From Nothopassalora personata (lineage: Eukaryota; Ascomycota; Dothideomycetes; Mycosphaerellales; Mycosphaerellaceae): a DNA stretch of 64,000 nucleotides. This document shows positions 11,318 through 23,677 of this stretch, in pieces. Each line of letters starts with the position of its first letter. Positions within the stretch are counted from its first letter, which is position 1. Under the pieces are notes generated by a model. The model made no database searches. It was not told the DNA's origin and saw only the letters and a list, made by a program, of their open reading frames with translations. The position numbers and the translations under genes are program-made. The stretch covers positions 1,482,573-1,546,572 of the forward strand of contig CM066297.1 of the NCBI GenBank assembly GCA_033816765.1, given 5' to 3'.

Positions 11318-13343
11318 GATGGGAATGGTAGGTGGTGATAAGAGCCGGACGTCGAAGTCAAAGGCAATTTCTTGGTCGCGGTGAGTTTATTATGGCCAGC
11401 AGACTGCAGTCAGGGCAGCCGCGAATGCTGGTTATTTGCTGGAGATGATGCCCAGGAGTCACTCAATTCACGCAGGTCCCGTGGCTGAGTACAGGGGAAG
11501 CAGTGTCTCTCCAGACAAGGCTCCGTGAGGTGCTGGCGAGTGGATGGAATGGCGATGAACAATTGCTGTGCAGTACAAAGAGCACCGGAAGGGAGTGCAG
11601 GCGATTATATCAGAGAGCGTGGTGGTGCATGCACATAGACTGTAGTAATAACGAGTTGTGGTGAGAGGGTTATCGCTGCCGCCAAGTGCGTGCCTTCAGC
11701 TGTTGCCGGGCGATCTTTTGGTTCGCGTAGGGAGCTTGCGACGCCAACGATGCCCCAGTCATATACCCCAGTCATATACCTGGTTCAAATGGAAAGCCGC
11801 CATTTTGCCTCCGCCCAATCGATAGCAGGCGCGAGATCACTTATTAGTTCATGCCCTGTTCAAATATTGAACGACAACGCTCACAGAGGATTCCATTTGC
11901 CATTTGGGATTGGTCGAGAAACGGTTGTCCAGAAGCATGTCCTGCGTCCCTGCGAATCACATGCAGCTATATCTCCTTTGGCACCACCGGCTTGAGCCTT
12001 GCGCGCACAGGCTAGAACCAGGTCATCGTTCGAGATTCACGTTCGTGCTTGGAATTCACGCCTATGCCCATGGCCCATGGTTTCTTTCTTGCTGGCGGAG
12101 CGCCCTCGACGATAGCCTGCATCGTAGCGGCACAGCTTCCTTGCTCTGTGGCGTGCACGAACGACGAAGAGTTGTTTGTCGGGACGGTATTGAAGCTAGC
12201 TTTCTCGCAGCACAAGCCGTGGCCAAGGAGCGGAGATGACAATCGTTCAGCCCTGCAAACTTGAACAACGAACGCGACAAAAAACGACTTCTTGTCCTTG
12301 CGCGCTGACCTCTTTTCCACCGCAGCATCGAATGTCAATTTTTGCTTCTGCTCAAGCCGACCATAATCTGGCCGCGTACGCACTCTCGAAGAATGACCGG
12401 CTAGGTAGGGGCTGCGCTGCATGACAGGCGTGAACCATCAACAGGGAATGTCTCACTCCGCGATGTCAAGTCCACACCTCATCACGACGGAACGAGGAAT
12501 ACTCCGTTTCCCAAGCTTTCGACGTTGTCAGCAGTACATGGAGATGCTGAGCCATGTTCCTGAACGACGACTGCTGTGTACGTAGAGCACTGGCATCTAC
12601 TTGTTTGGCACTGAACGTCTCGCGGTCCGCGCTGTGTGGGGACTCGAGATCATGCTGAACGAGTGAGCGACAGCGGAGACGATAGCACATGTGACTTCAT
12701 GCTATCTTTGTCTACTATCATGTCCGCACGAGCTATCTGCACGTTATGTTCCAAAGCTACCAACAAATTCTGGCTCCAGCCGCGAGTACCGGCTCACGGG
12801 ACATCGCCACCACGTGGATGCTATCGCAACGCGTTCTTGTTAAACGCCGCTAGTCATGCTGCTGTCTGGATCCACATGGAGATGACGACTACAGCATGAG
12901 CCGGATGTAGGAAGCGAGAGACTTGGAAGACAATAACCTGTATGGGCGTCGCGTGGCCACGACCTCGAGGACATATGGGCAGTGAATGCTGCATTTGCTC
13001 GTTCAGTGCCACTGTCCCGCTGATGGTATAGAGCCTCGTAACTATGCTAGAGTTGGGAGGGGCTGCAGCAGGCTTTACAATAGCGATGATCGAGACTTCT
13101 AGCAGACAAGCATGCTTCTAGATGAGCTTGAAGATCCACGCAATGAACTGAAGGCCTGAAGAACAGCCGAATTCGAGTGTCGCCGTTATAGAGGGAGAAA
13201 CGCAAAGCGAAGCGTATGCTAAAGCAGGCCGTGGTTAACGATCCAACCTACTGACGGAACGATCCAGTCCAGCTCCCAACTTTCAGCCGTGCAAGTTTGA
13301 TCTTGAAGTCAGCCGATGGCATGAGTGGCGATAGCAGCGCCAG
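11318..13343. other. gene-poor 2-kb stretch
   Basis: No frame has convincing protein character. A short tandem copy of CAGTCATATACC sits at about 11,757-11,783. The promoter of the minus-strand membrane protein should lie in the first few hundred bases. I see no tRNA, rRNA or transposon signature. Confidence 0.45.
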
Positions 13344-13787
13344 ATGATAGGCAGCATCACTGAGTACCTTGTGTTCAGCGGGTACCAGATCGCCCTGCTC
13401 AGGCACGAGCTCAACCGAACGCAAAGCCAGCTAAGCACTATACAACGACATCTCGATCTTGCACGGCCTGACATAGCAGTCACCCTCGCCCTCGAGAAGA
13501 CACTGGGTCAAGCGCTAGCAAAGCTCCACACCAAAATTCAGACAATAACAGACCAAATCTCCTCAAAGATTCAACAAGAAGCTGACAGTCTCAAAATCAC
13601 TATGGCCCGCATGACAGCAGAAGCAAACCGCGTGAAGCTCGAAGCAGATCGCCAAGGTACTGAAGCTGAGAACGCGAAAGCAGAGGCAGATCGTATGGCT
13701 ATCGAGGATGACCGCACTGCGTCAGAGAAGCGGTATGCTGCTGAAGAGTGGAGATCGCTGAAGAATCAGTCAAAGAAGCTCGATTGA
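13344..13787 (+). CDS. hypothetical coiled-coil protein
   Basis: A 147-codon frame predicted almost wholly helical. A hydrophobic start (ITEYLVFSGYQIALL) is followed by heptads (HELNRTQSQLSTIQRHLDLA) and then by alanine/glutamate repeats of the form AEADR and LEADRQ. Regular heptads argue for real coding. Function is unknown. It could be an intact small gene or the remnant of a longer coiled-coil protein; RIP-affected DNA begins 340 bp downstream. Confidence 0.4.
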   Translation: MIGSITEYLVFSGYQIALLRHELNRTQSQLSTIQRHLDLARPDIAVTLALEKTLGQALAKLHTKIQTITDQISSKIQQEADSLKITMARMTAEANRVKLEADRQGTEAENAKAEADRMAIEDDRTASEKRYAAEEWRSLKNQSKKLD

Positions 13788-14119
13788 AACATAAGGCGAT
13801 GGATCCATCGCAGTCGAATAGTCGTAAGAGGACTTTGAGGAAGAGTGTGAGGAAGTTTGCGGTAATGACTGGAGCGATGTAGAGAGTCGGTGGCACTTCT
13901 GATACTGAAGCCGGACCATTTCGTCCAGCAATATTGACCGTTAAGGAATTGCTTGATGACCAGGGAGGACGCGATAATGCGACTAACGCGGCTAACGATA
14001 TTCACTCGCATTTCGCGTGCGGTTATCGTCAATCGCACACCTTGTATTTCTCCGGTAAAGACCCCAAGAGGTATAGGACCTATACAAACCTGTCTAAGCA
14101 GTCGAAATAGGCATTTTGA

Positions 14120-14470
14120 TGCTGCTGTTATATGCTAGGTCGGTAAATTGCTAAGTAGGTAAATCTACGACTCCGGCTATACTATAGTGCCCGTCTCTAT
14201 GTCGATATCCTCCTATACAATACTAATCTTAGCGAGATAACTATAGCGTCCTTCAACTACTATTGTTAAAGCTAGTATTGCGTAAGATTGGCGACAGTAA
14301 GTTCGTTAGAGCGATACAAGGCAAGAGATAGATATAATAACACCTTAGTTAGGGAGGCTTTAAGATAGATACAACAACACCATACGCGAAAATACGCGAT
14401 TTAGGACGATGCGATAATCGATATGCGATAATGCATGTAAACGCCATAGTAATCTACATTTTGACATACA
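14120..14470. repeat. small RIP-degraded repeat relic within the gene block
   Basis: Sequence quality changes abruptly: TpA-rich, few CpA or TpG, stop-rich in all frames, in the same style as the block after 26 kb. AGATAGATA followed by AACACC occurs twice. I cannot assign it to a family. It is the only clear RIP patch seen left of 26 kb. Confidence 0.5.
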
Positions 14471-15196
14471 CGCACGTATCGAGCCCTGTTGCTAACAGTC
14501 CCCACGTAGGGACGTATACGACTCTGCATACGACTGGAAGTTGATCAAGGTCGTCCGAGCCTCTCGAGAGAGAGGGGGCGCTGAGCAACCTTGTGCGTCG
14601 GCATGATCAGGCTACGAACGTGATGTCGAGACTTTAGACGACGCTGCCCGGCGATTCTGATTCTGGTGATTGAGATTCTCAAACCATAAAGGAATGCTTA
14701 CTGTCTCGTAAGGCTACGAAAAGTCAGAATAAGCTCGAGAGAGGGGTCGATCGAGAGGACGGAAAGGCGCTACCGAGCCAAGCCGAAATGAAGAACTTCA
14801 TCAGCTACGAGTCAAGCAGTGACGACAAGCGGCGGCAGGCCGAGACGATTGTCTACTGTGGCTGTAATTACCAGGGAACAGATCGATACCTCACTCATAT
14901 CCTCGTGGTCTATGCCGCACACGTTCCCTGGTTGTCACATCCTTCTCTCACTCCTGCCTTTCTCCACGACCAAGTCCATAACAATCGACTTGAGAAGTCG
15001 TGACTGTTTCATACATGCTTTTGCATAGCCTAAAGGGTATCCGCGATACAAGCATGCCCCAGCTTGCGCTCGTCCTGTAGCCCCTTTCTTTTCATAAATC
15101 GTTCCGCCCTGAAGCTCATCTCATAACCCCATCATATCTTTGCTTGTGCAACATGGTCCAGATTCTGTCCCATCTTGTTCACATCGATGCTCGTTC
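14471..15196. other. intergenic
   Basis: Only short frames occur; no recognisable gene or structure. Confidence 0.4.
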
Positions 15197-15838
15197 TCAC
15201 ATGAAGGCTCGAGCTACGCCCATGACACCACTCATCCCACCGAACTGATCCATCAACCCTCCTCCGCCTCGGCTGCTGTATCCGCTCGAGCCATAGTATC
15301 CACCACCGCCATGTCTCGTCGCGCCATCGAGGCCGAATGGCACTCGGATGCCGAATTGTCTTAGCAACCCATGAATCGCACCACCTGCGCTGAGGAGAGG
15401 CACGATCACTGCGAAGAATGCCTTGACGGGGTGTCGTCTGGCATAGTACCACAGATCCTGAATCATCCTCTGCAGCTTATGCACCAGATACTGGATGTAT
15501 CCGTCTCTAGGCCGTCTCTTGTAGTACGAAGACCCTGAACTGCTTCCAAAGATCCCTCTACTTCCACCGCCCAGCCAGCTTCCACCGCCGTAGCCATAGT
15601 GCTTCGAACCTCCTCCACCGAAGAAGCTTCCGCTGGAGCTCCGAGCATAGCCTGGTCTAGAACTGGAGTGCGAGTGCGAGGCAGGTTTCACGAAGTAGCC
15701 CTGTGACTTGCTCGATCGTCCTCCCACGCTACGGGCCGGTGAGACTCCACGACTGTGGCTGCCATGCGTGCTTCGTGATCTCACGCGGAGGAAACCATCC
15801 GGTGCGCTGTAGGAGCGACCATCGTCGAAGAGGCCCAT
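15197..15838 (-). CDS. conserved fungal Gly/Ser-rich membrane-associated protein of unknown function
   Basis: 213 codons from ATG 15838. The N-terminus (MGLFDDGRSYSAPDGF) precedes a Ser/Arg/His-rich region and glycine clusters (GGGGSKHYGYGGGSWLGGG). A basic helical block (YIQYLVHKLQRMIQDLWYYARRHP) then leads into one hydrophobic segment (VKAFFAVIVPLLSAGGAIHGLL, about 144-165) and a Gly-rich tail. From memory, the block of basic helix, ARRHP and membrane segment is a conserved pattern among ascomycete hypothetical proteins. No catalytic motif is present. The start is supported by the conserved-looking first residues. Confidence 0.75.
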   Translation of the reverse strand: MGLFDDGRSYSAPDGFLRVRSRSTHGSHSRGVSPARSVGGRSSKSQGYFVKPASHSHSSSRPGYARSSSGSFFGGGGSKHYGYGGGSWLGGGSRGIFGSSSGSSYYKRRPRDGYIQYLVHKLQRMIQDLWYYARRHPVKAFFAVIVPLLSAGGAIHGLLRQFGIRVPFGLDGATRHGGGGYYGSSGYSSRGGGGLMDQFGGMSGVMGVARAFM

Positions 15839-16404
15839 GTCGAAGATTTATAGGGTGGTCTTTGGCTATTGGTTCGGTTGGGCTCCACGATGTTGGGCTC
15901 CACGATCGATGCGCTGGATGGCTGGGATTGGGTGTCGACGAGGGCCTGATAGTGTCTTCGTGCGCTGCCGATTCGAGCTACCAGGTGCGGCAATGTGATC
16001 GCTGTCGTCTTAACGAGCGAACTGGGTCGGTCGATGAGTGAGGAGAGGAGATGTTGACTGCTATCTGAGCTCTCACTCTTACTGCAAATGCTGGTGAAAG
16101 ATGCGGTGTACTGCACCTGCGTGCCTGGTGGCAGGAAGGTTGAGGCTAGGCTATCCCTGCTCTTCCGGCGCGCCACTTCTCGCTAAACACGAGGATTGAA
16201 AGTCTGTTGCGGAGCGGAGACAATGCCGAAGACTGCTTTTCGGCTTCAACTTGCGGCTATGACTTTATTAGCAGCAACACTTCAGTCGATGAAAAGTAGT
16301 CTCTCGAGGTAGTGTACGTCTTTCCTTGGTCCCTTTGTATGTTCCGTTGCACACCAAGACTTCTCTCGGCAGGACCCGCCCTTCGCCCGACACGCAGCGT
16401 CAAC
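15839..16404. other. intergenic, divergent promoters
   Basis: This lies between two divergent genes. A 16-bp unit, TTGGGCTCCACGATNN, is repeated in tandem at about 15,877-15,908. Nothing else is recognised. Confidence 0.45.
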
Positions 16405-17879
16405 ATGAAGCATCATCTTATGATTGGAACGTGGTACGTGTGCCATTTCCACTTCTTCAATGGGTTTTCTGTGGTCACGCGAGCACATCATGGCCTGGAA
16501 CGCCTGCGTTCGCCTCTTTGCAGGACTTGAAGCAGAATTTACAACGCTGAGAGCCACAATTGGGCAGTCCTGCTTCCTCCGAGCTTCGGGCGGCATGAGT
16601 CCAACTGTAGAACTCAGAAGGCGTGGTTGAGAAAGACGATATGCTGAGACGTGACCACAAAGGACGCCACCGGGTGCGATATTCACTGTGCAGTTCGACG
16701 ATGAGACACATGAGCTTAAGTTGGTCAAGCGGACGGAGATTCCAGAAGACCAGCCAATATCATGGATGACATTTGATGTACGAGAATAGCCATGGATTTC
16801 CATGGCGAAGAGGTATCATCTGACTCCCGATCAATAGCACGCGCGAAAGAATATATATGGAGCCGGCATGAAGAAATGGGGCTCTTATGCTGTGGCAAGC
16901 CCTAGCGAGATAACGCATCATGCCTCAATACCCATGGGTGGACACCGTAAGCGTGGTAGAAATCATACACTGGCCTCTGGATGCTGATCGTCGATCAGCA
17001 CGTGCGAACGACCGCGACACCAAGACTAGAGCCATCTTCGTCCTTGCCGCGAAAAAGGCGCCTTACTACGTCTATGGCAACCCATTCTACGATCATGCTG
17101 GCTTTCTTAACGTCCACAGTGTCGATTCAGACGGCGGGTTAGCTGAGAATGTTCAAAATGCTGAGCTTGACGAGCGATCTGCTATCCACGGCATGGTCTT
17201 CGATCCACAGGAAGAGTACCTTTACTCTGCAGACATGTGGGCCAACAAGATCTGGACGCACAAGAAGGTAGGAACGGCATCAGATACATGAATTAGCTCG
17301 AGCTGACATCTCCAGAACCCCGATGGCACCCTCGAACTAGTCGGTTTCATCAACGCCCCTGACTCTGGCGACCACCCGCGCTGGGTCGAAATCTCCCCCT
17401 CCGGCGCCTACCTCTACGTCCTCATGGAAGCCGGCAACCGCCTCTGCATCTACCTAATCGACGAATCGACCCACCTCCCAGTCTACACCCGCGCATCCTA
17501 CTCGCTAATCCCACCAGACTTTTCCACCTTCCACCCAAAAATGTACCGCTCCGACGTCGTCTTCACCTCACAGTCAGGAGAATACCTCTTCGCCACTGCC
17601 AGAAGCAACAGCTCGAAGCTGACTGGGTACATTGCGGCTTTCAAGCTTGGGAAGGAGGGGCAAGTGGAGAGGCAGATTTGCTTGAACCCTACGCCGACGA
17701 GTGGTGGGCATAGTAACGCTGTTAGTCCGTGTCCGTGGACGGATGAGTGGGTTGCGCTGTGTGATGATGAGCAAGGGTGGGTGGAGGTTTATAGGTGGAA
17801 GGATGAGTTTCTTGGGAGAGTGGCGCATTTGGATATTAAGGAGCCTGGGTTTGGAATGAATGCTATTTGGTATGATTGA
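16405..17879 (+). CDS. carboxy-cis,cis-muconate cyclase (3-carboxymuconate lactonizing enzyme)
   Basis: Five exons (16405-16433, 16663-16777, 16838-16946, 16999-17267, 17316-17879) stay in phase and give 361 residues, the usual length for this fungal seven-bladed beta-propeller of the beta-ketoadipate pathway (EC 5.5.1.5). It converts 3-carboxy-cis,cis-muconate to 3-carboxymuconolactone during protocatechuate catabolism. Recognisable blocks are HHLMIGTW at the start, TPPGAIFTVQFDDET, DHPRWVEISPSGAYLYVL, LMEAGNR, TPTSGGHSNAVSPCPW and the terminal GFGMNAIWYD. Introns 2-4 have ordinary signals. Intron 1 (16434-16662) appears to end in CAAAG instead of a pyrimidine-AG, which is unusual. The first exon is only 29 nt, so an automatic caller may miss it and start at the Met near 16,920. 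Confidence 0.9.
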
Positions 17880-18787
17880 GTGGAGCGTGTGGTCCATCGT
17901 TGGAAGCTCGCGAGGGAAATTCGTCATGGACGAGTATAAGAAGTCGAACTCCCCTCGGTTCGACAGGAACTGCATACTGCTCGAAGTCAATGCAATGGCG
18001 GAGTATGCATCGCAAGGGTCTCTCGAAAGCTAGGCCGCAAATGCCAATGAGAACAAGTCAAACGGTTGAAGAGAGGTCAGCTCGAAGCGTTTCATACGTC
18101 AGTGTACACAGCGTTTGTGGGCGCAAGCGATCCTCAACTCGTCAAAGCTCTTTCCACTTTACTGTTGACCCTTGCGGTCTCAGCTCCAGACAAGAAGCCA
18201 CACCTACGACTGCGAACAAACAGCGCATCCATCAACATGGCGACTGCCGTCAACCTCATGATCGCCGCCATCATGGCTTTCATGTCACTCACTGCTGCTG
18301 TCCTGTATTGTGATCAAGGCTGCACGCCACATTGATCAGGTGAGGACTCTGACTGTGGACCTGCATGTTTTTGTGACTGTCGCAAATCCGTTTCTTCAGT
18401 TGCTCTCCGGCCAAGTGGAGGAGCAATGGAGGAAGATTGCGAGCTTCGACGTCTGTGATACTCGTCCCCGAGTCTCTTGGCATGCAAGTGCTGACCAGCG
18501 CTTGACTCGATAGAGTACGGAGTGCCGACGTTCCCCGCGACAATGGCGTAGCTACAGGCACACGGACATAGAAGGTTCACAAAATCTACCCTTAGCCTCT
18601 CACTGCGACTTGACTCTTCTTCACTTTGACTCACCACCTCGGCCTTGCATCCATAAAGCACGTCTCTCCTCCACATACTCAACGACATCCTCCCTTCATC
18701 CCTATTGTCATTACACCGCCATACCACAGCGGCCGCGTGAACAGAAACGAGTAGCCGAGACCGGAGCAGCGAGCTCATAATTGCAAC
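17880..18787. other. intergenic with a possible tiny membrane-peptide ORF
   Basis: This is mostly the promoter of the homocitrate synthase gene. A 32-codon frame at 18237-18335 (starts MATAVNLMIAAIMAF, ends CDQGCTPH) could encode a signal-peptide-like hydrophobic peptide or a first exon. I see no partner exon. Confidence 0.3.
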
Positions 18788-20362
18788 ATGTGCCCAGCAC
18801 CGGATGAGGCAGCAAACGGCCATGCCCACGGCACCAATGGTGTCGCCAACGGCCAGCCAGACGCCAGCTACAAGTGAGGGGCCATCTTGATGAGCCGCAC
18901 TGCTTGTGACCGTGGACGCTGACCGCCTACAGGGCTTTCGAGACCAAGCAGGCATCGAGACCACAATCAACCAACCCGTACGCACCAGTACAGGACTTCC
19001 TCAGCAATGTATCGAACTTCAAGATCATCGAATCCACACTGCGAGAGGGCGAGCAGTTCGCCAATGCCTTCTTCGACACCCAGACCAAGATAAAGATCGC
19101 CAAGGCACTCGACGAGTTTGGTGTGGACTACATCGAGCTCACGTCTCCGGCGGCCTCAGAACAGTCGCGACTCGACTGCGAGGAGATCTGCAAGCTGGGA
19201 TTGAAGGCCAAGATCCTCACACACGTGAGGTGTAATATGTCCGACGCCAAGCTCGCCGTCGCAACGGGAGTCGACGGTGTGGACGTTGTCATCGGCACAA
19301 GCAGCCATCTCATGCAGCACAGTCACGGCAAGGACATGACATACATCAAGAACACTGCAATTGAGGTCATCGAGTACGTCAAGTCGCAGGGCAAGGAGAT
19401 CCGGTTCAGCTCGGAAGATTCCTTCCGAAGTGACTTGGTCGACCTCCTCACCATCTACAGCGCCGTCGACAAGGTCGGTGTGCACAGAGTCGGTATCGCA
19501 GATACTGTCGGGTGAGTTTTCCCGAAATCAGCGCAGAAAGTGAAACACAGGCTGACCCACGAACAGTTGCGCCACACCCCGTCAAGTCTACGATCTCGTC
19601 CGAACACTCCGTGGTGTGGTGAGCTGCGATATCGAGACCCACTTTCACAACGACACCGGATGCGCCATCGCAAACGCATACTGCGCCCTCGAAGCTGGCG
19701 CCACCCACATTGATACCTCGGTCATTGGTATTGGTGAGCGAAATGGGATTACACCACTTGGTGGCCTCATGGCTCGCATGATCGTCGCAGACCGCGATTA
19801 CGTCAAGAGCAAGTACAAGCTGGAGAAGATCAAGGAGATTGAGGATCTGGTCGCCGAGGCCGTCGAGATCAATGTGCCTTTCAATAACCCAATCACCGGA
19901 TTTTGTGCCTTTACGCACAAGGCTGGTATTCACGCCAAGGCCATCCTAAATAACCCATCGACATACGAGATCATCAATCCAGCCGACTTCGGAATGAGCA
20001 GATACGTCCACTTTGCCTCGAGATTGACTGGTTGGAACGCCATCAAGTCGCGTGCTGAACAACTCAGTCTTAACATGACTGAGGCTCAGATCAAGCAGGT
20101 GACATTGAAGATCAAGGCTCTTGCAGATGTGAGGCCTCTGGCCATCGACGATGCAGACAGTATTATCAGGAACTTCCACTTCAACTTGAGCTCCGAGAAG
20201 GAGAGACCGCTTCTTGAGCTCAGTGCAGAGGAGAAGAAGAAGTTTCTCAAGGCAGAGTATGATCTCAGCAAGGAGGCGGAGAAGAGATCGATCGACGAGA
20301 CAGTCGACCAGCAGGCGGAGGTGCCAGTCGCCAAGAAGACCAAGACTGCGACTGTTTCCTAG
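18788..20362 (+). CDS. LYS20: homocitrate synthase
   Basis: Three exons (18788-18873, 18933-19511, 19567-20362), with GTGAGG/CTACAG and GTGAGT/GAACAG splice sites, give 486 residues. This enzyme condenses acetyl-CoA and 2-oxoglutarate to homocitrate, the committed step of the fungal alpha-aminoadipate lysine pathway. The DRE-TIM barrel signature is present as STLREGEQF (catalytic Arg and metal Glu). TSPAAS and HVRCN follow, and the metal-binding HFHND with [17 protein letters not shown] closes the barrel. The C-terminal communication domain ([15 protein letters not shown]) is complete, so lysine feedback is expected from the family. The tail is Lys-rich. The N-terminus is low complexity, so a cytosolic, nuclear or mitochondrial location cannot be told. 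Confidence 0.96.
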
Positions 20363-21330
20363 AATGATACCAGCAATTTTCGGCGTTCAGAGGTAGAGGC
20401 TTGCCACTAAAAGCAAGCATCGGATGGCATGTTCTGAGCAACAGGCGGGCAGCTCTGGCATATCAAGGTCCGAAACGTCCGCTCGTGCCTGTCTCTCGAG
20501 ATCCTACACATCAACCTGCTCCGACAGCAAGAGCAGCAGCTTGTACAATTTTACGATTGCCGAGATATCAGCCACGAAATCGACCGCATGACCTTGTAAC
20601 CACCATTTTTTTCCTCATCCGAAACATTTCCTTACCATCGAAGCATGATACCTGATACGACACGCTGCCGACCCGTATTCGCGCCTAGAATGCATCCCGA
20701 TGTGACCCCGCATGCAAGCTGCATATCCCCACATTGTGGTTCCTCTAGCATGAGGCCCATCTAGACACTTTCCAGTTCCAGCTCCGTGGTTGATCGGTTC
20801 GTAGCAAGGAACGAGTCGCCGACAGCATGATCGATCGCCTGGATCTATGAAGCAGCAGGGACTATCACTACTAAACGGGCTGAGTTGAGCTGACCTTGCA
20901 GCAGCGAATCTACCACCAAATGGAGTAGCTGGAGTAGCTCGGAGGCTCACGGCCGCGAAAAAATTTCATTGGCTCTTTCGTGTACGTAGTGCCACGACGG
21001 GACACGACGCGGTTGTCGACAACTCTCGGATATGGGTCGGACGACGGTCGTAGGGAGCTCTACAGTATTGGGTTACCCATCAGGTTAATCAGCTGGGGTG
21101 GGAACTCCACTTGTGTCTCGCTAGAGGGTTGGTTGGTCCCTGCAGGCTACTAATGAGATCTCATGCTCTTTCAGCTCTTGCCAAGTCTGGTTGCTGGAGC
21201 TCTATAAAGCTCTTGCCATAGCTCTCGGGCCTCTTCGTATGTTGGATCGACGTTTAAACCATCGACGTTTCAACCACGGTCTTGATCTTGATCTTTGATA
21301 TACTGACGATTCGTTGACGACTCATTGACG
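20363..21330. other. intergenic, promoter of GMC gene
   Basis: No coding frame is credible. It contains the terminator side of homocitrate synthase and the 5' region of the GMC gene. Confidence 0.5.
21201..21210 (+). promoter_or_regulatory. possible TATA element
   Basis: TCTATAAAGC lies about 125 bp before the ATG of the GMC oxidoreductase, flanked by AGCTCT and AGCTCT direct repeats. Weak, based on position and sequence only. Confidence 0.3.
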
Positions 21331-23326
21331 ATGACGACCAACGGCACGGCCAATGGCCAGAATCTGCCTGCTCTGCATACAAATCCTGAAGACTTCCTCA
21401 AACACGACTACGACTTTATCATTGTTGGTGGCGGAACTGCTGGCCTTGTCGTTGCTGCACGATTGACCGAGAATGAAGATATTAGCGTTGGTGTGCTGGA
21501 AGCTGGTAACTCTAAGCTGGGGGATATGATGGTCGACTCGCCGGTTATGTTCATGCAAATGTTCAATAATCCGGATTATGATTGGGGGTTCATGACGGAG
21601 CCACAGGTAGGTCGTGTCGAGACGAGGTGTGGCTAGGCTTGCTGATGCAGTGCGTGACAGAAATACAACAAAGGTCGAAGACATCACATCCCACGAGGCA
21701 AGGCGCTTGGCGGCAGTAGTGCGATTAATTATATGATGTATGTTCGTGGATCTTTACAGGACTACGACGACTGGGCCATCATTGCAGGCGACGATAGCTG
21801 GAATGCCGAGGCTTTGATGCCGTATATGCGCAAGCACCAGACCTTGGAACCAATCGATGATTCTGTGACTGATCGCTCCACCATGCCTTTCGTGGGCGAG
21901 TATCACGGCACTTCTGGACCTGCCAGAACTTCTTTCAACGACTGGCGACTGCCGATCGAAGATGACTTCATCAAGGCTTGCGATGATGCTACCGGCATGG
22001 ACAAGAAGCCCAACGACCCCTGGTCGGGAGACCACATTGGCTTTTACAACACCCTTGGCTTGGTGTCCAGGTCTGGACCAACGAAGGGTATGCGATCTTA
22101 TGCTGCGCGTGGATACTTTGCGGCCAATGCACATCGACCAAATCTTCATGTCCTGACGGATGCTATGGTGCAGCGAATCGAGCTTGATGGTGATACTGCC
22201 ACTGGTGTTACGTTCAAGTGCGGTGGCAAGGAGCACACCGTGAGCGTCAAGAAGGAAGTCCTCGTTGCTGGCGGTGCTATTCAATCCCCTCAGATTTTGG
22301 AGCTTTCTGGTATTGGTGACCCAGATATCATCAAGGCTGCTGGTGTTGAGCCGAAGATCGAGAACAAGGCAGTTGGTGCTAACTTCCAGGATCACGTTTT
22401 GACTGTTGGATGCTGGGAGGTGAAGCCTGGGATTATGACCCTCGAGGCTATCCATAATCCACAGGTCATGGAGGCTGCGCAGAAGCAGCTGGCTGAGACT
22501 GGCGGTGGGCCACTTACCTCTGTGTGCACCATGCAGGGATTCTTCCCATACAAGGTGAGCTTCCCACACGATACTCTCTTTCCTGCACAGCAAATTGACT
22601 CACAATACTCAGATGTTCGCCACGCAAGAAGAACAAGACCGCATCGTCGCCTCCATCAAATCCGACCTCCCCAATCTCACCCCCTACCAACGCAAACAAT
22701 ACGAACGCACCCTCGCCCACCTCCTCGATTCCAAATCCGCCAACCTCCAACTAGTCCTCGTCCCCTCCCACTACGGCATGGAAAAAGGAATCGAAGACCA
22801 ATCCAGCGTCTTCCCTCCCCCCGATAACCCCGAAGACCCCTACGCCATCACAGCCGCAATGTGCCTCCAATACCCCCTCTCCCGCGGCACAGTCCACATC
22901 AAGACCTCCAATCCTGACCACCACCCAGCCGTCGACCCTGCATTCCTGACGCACCAGGCGGATGTAGACGTCCTCGCCGCAGGGCTGAAAATGCTGGGAA
23001 AGGTGGAGCAGAGTACGCACATGAAGGGAAATATTACGAAGAGGCTGTTCCCACCGCCCGAGGCGGATATGAACGATACCGAGCAGATGAGGGAGTGTGT
23101 CAGGGACATTTGCATGAGTGAGTATCATGCTTGTGGGTCGGTCGCTATGGGCGATGCCGTCGACAGTAAGTTGAAGGTGTACGGCACGAAGAATATTAGG
23201 GTGGTGGATGCGAGTATTTTCCCGAACCATGTGAGCGGAAATATTGTTAGCTCGGTGTATGCTGTCGCAGAGAAGGCGGCGGATATTATTAAGGAGGAGT
23301 ATTTGTATGGTGCGCTGAAGGCTTAG
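21331..23326 (+). CDS. GMC-family FAD oxidoreductase
   Basis: Three exons (21331-21606, 21661-22554, 22613-23326), all phase 0, give 627 residues. The N-terminal dinucleotide fold reads DYDFIIVGGGTAGLVVAARL with the ADP-ribose Glu in LEAGN. The second GMC signature follows as RGKALGGSSAINYMMYVRG, and LVAGGAIQSPQILELSGIG is the PROSITE-type second pattern. The C-terminal catalytic part has YHACGSVAMG, then VVDASIFPNHVSGNI with the His and Asn that flank the flavin. Members oxidise alcohols, choline, glucose or aryl alcohols; the substrate cannot be told. No signal peptide is present, so it is probably intracellular. No cytochrome, P450 or transporter neighbour suggests a cluster. ATG 21331 is the first Met in frame. 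Confidence 0.93.
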
Positions 23327-23377
23327 AGAGGGGGGGGGGGGACGGATGAGACCAGGATAGTTTGGTGCTGTATCCTC

Positions 23378-23677
23378 GAATGAGCGATCTTCTTGATGAC
23401 GATGCATGAAGCGGTCACTTCGACTGCGTGTACGCTATTCACGCGGTACAAGGTCTGCGTGCTGACCGTCGTCCGCTACCTGAGGTTGGGAAAGTTGTGA
23501 TCCCATGACTTCGCGCGCTGTAACTCATGAATGAACGACTTATGATGGCGATGCACGAAGCGGTCGCTTCGACTGTATGATCGCTACCGACGGGGTGGAC
23601 AGCGCCTGTATGCTGACCGTGGTCCACCACCAAAAGGTCTGAGGAAGTGGTGGTCCCATTGCTTCACGCGCTGTATG
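23378..23677. repeat. diverged tandem duplication, two ~150-bp units
   Basis: Units 23378-23528 and 23529-23677 both start GAATGA-CGA. They share GCGATGCA-GAAGCGGTC, CTTCGACTG, TGCTGACCGT and CGCGCTGTA in the same order, with many substitutions and small gaps. They do not code for a recognisable protein. A run of 12-13 G sits just upstream at about 23,329-23,341. Confidence 0.6.

Noticed and set aside
19156..19933. Long antisense frames across homocitrate synthase
   Set aside because: Shadows of a strongly coding gene, with no independent protein character.
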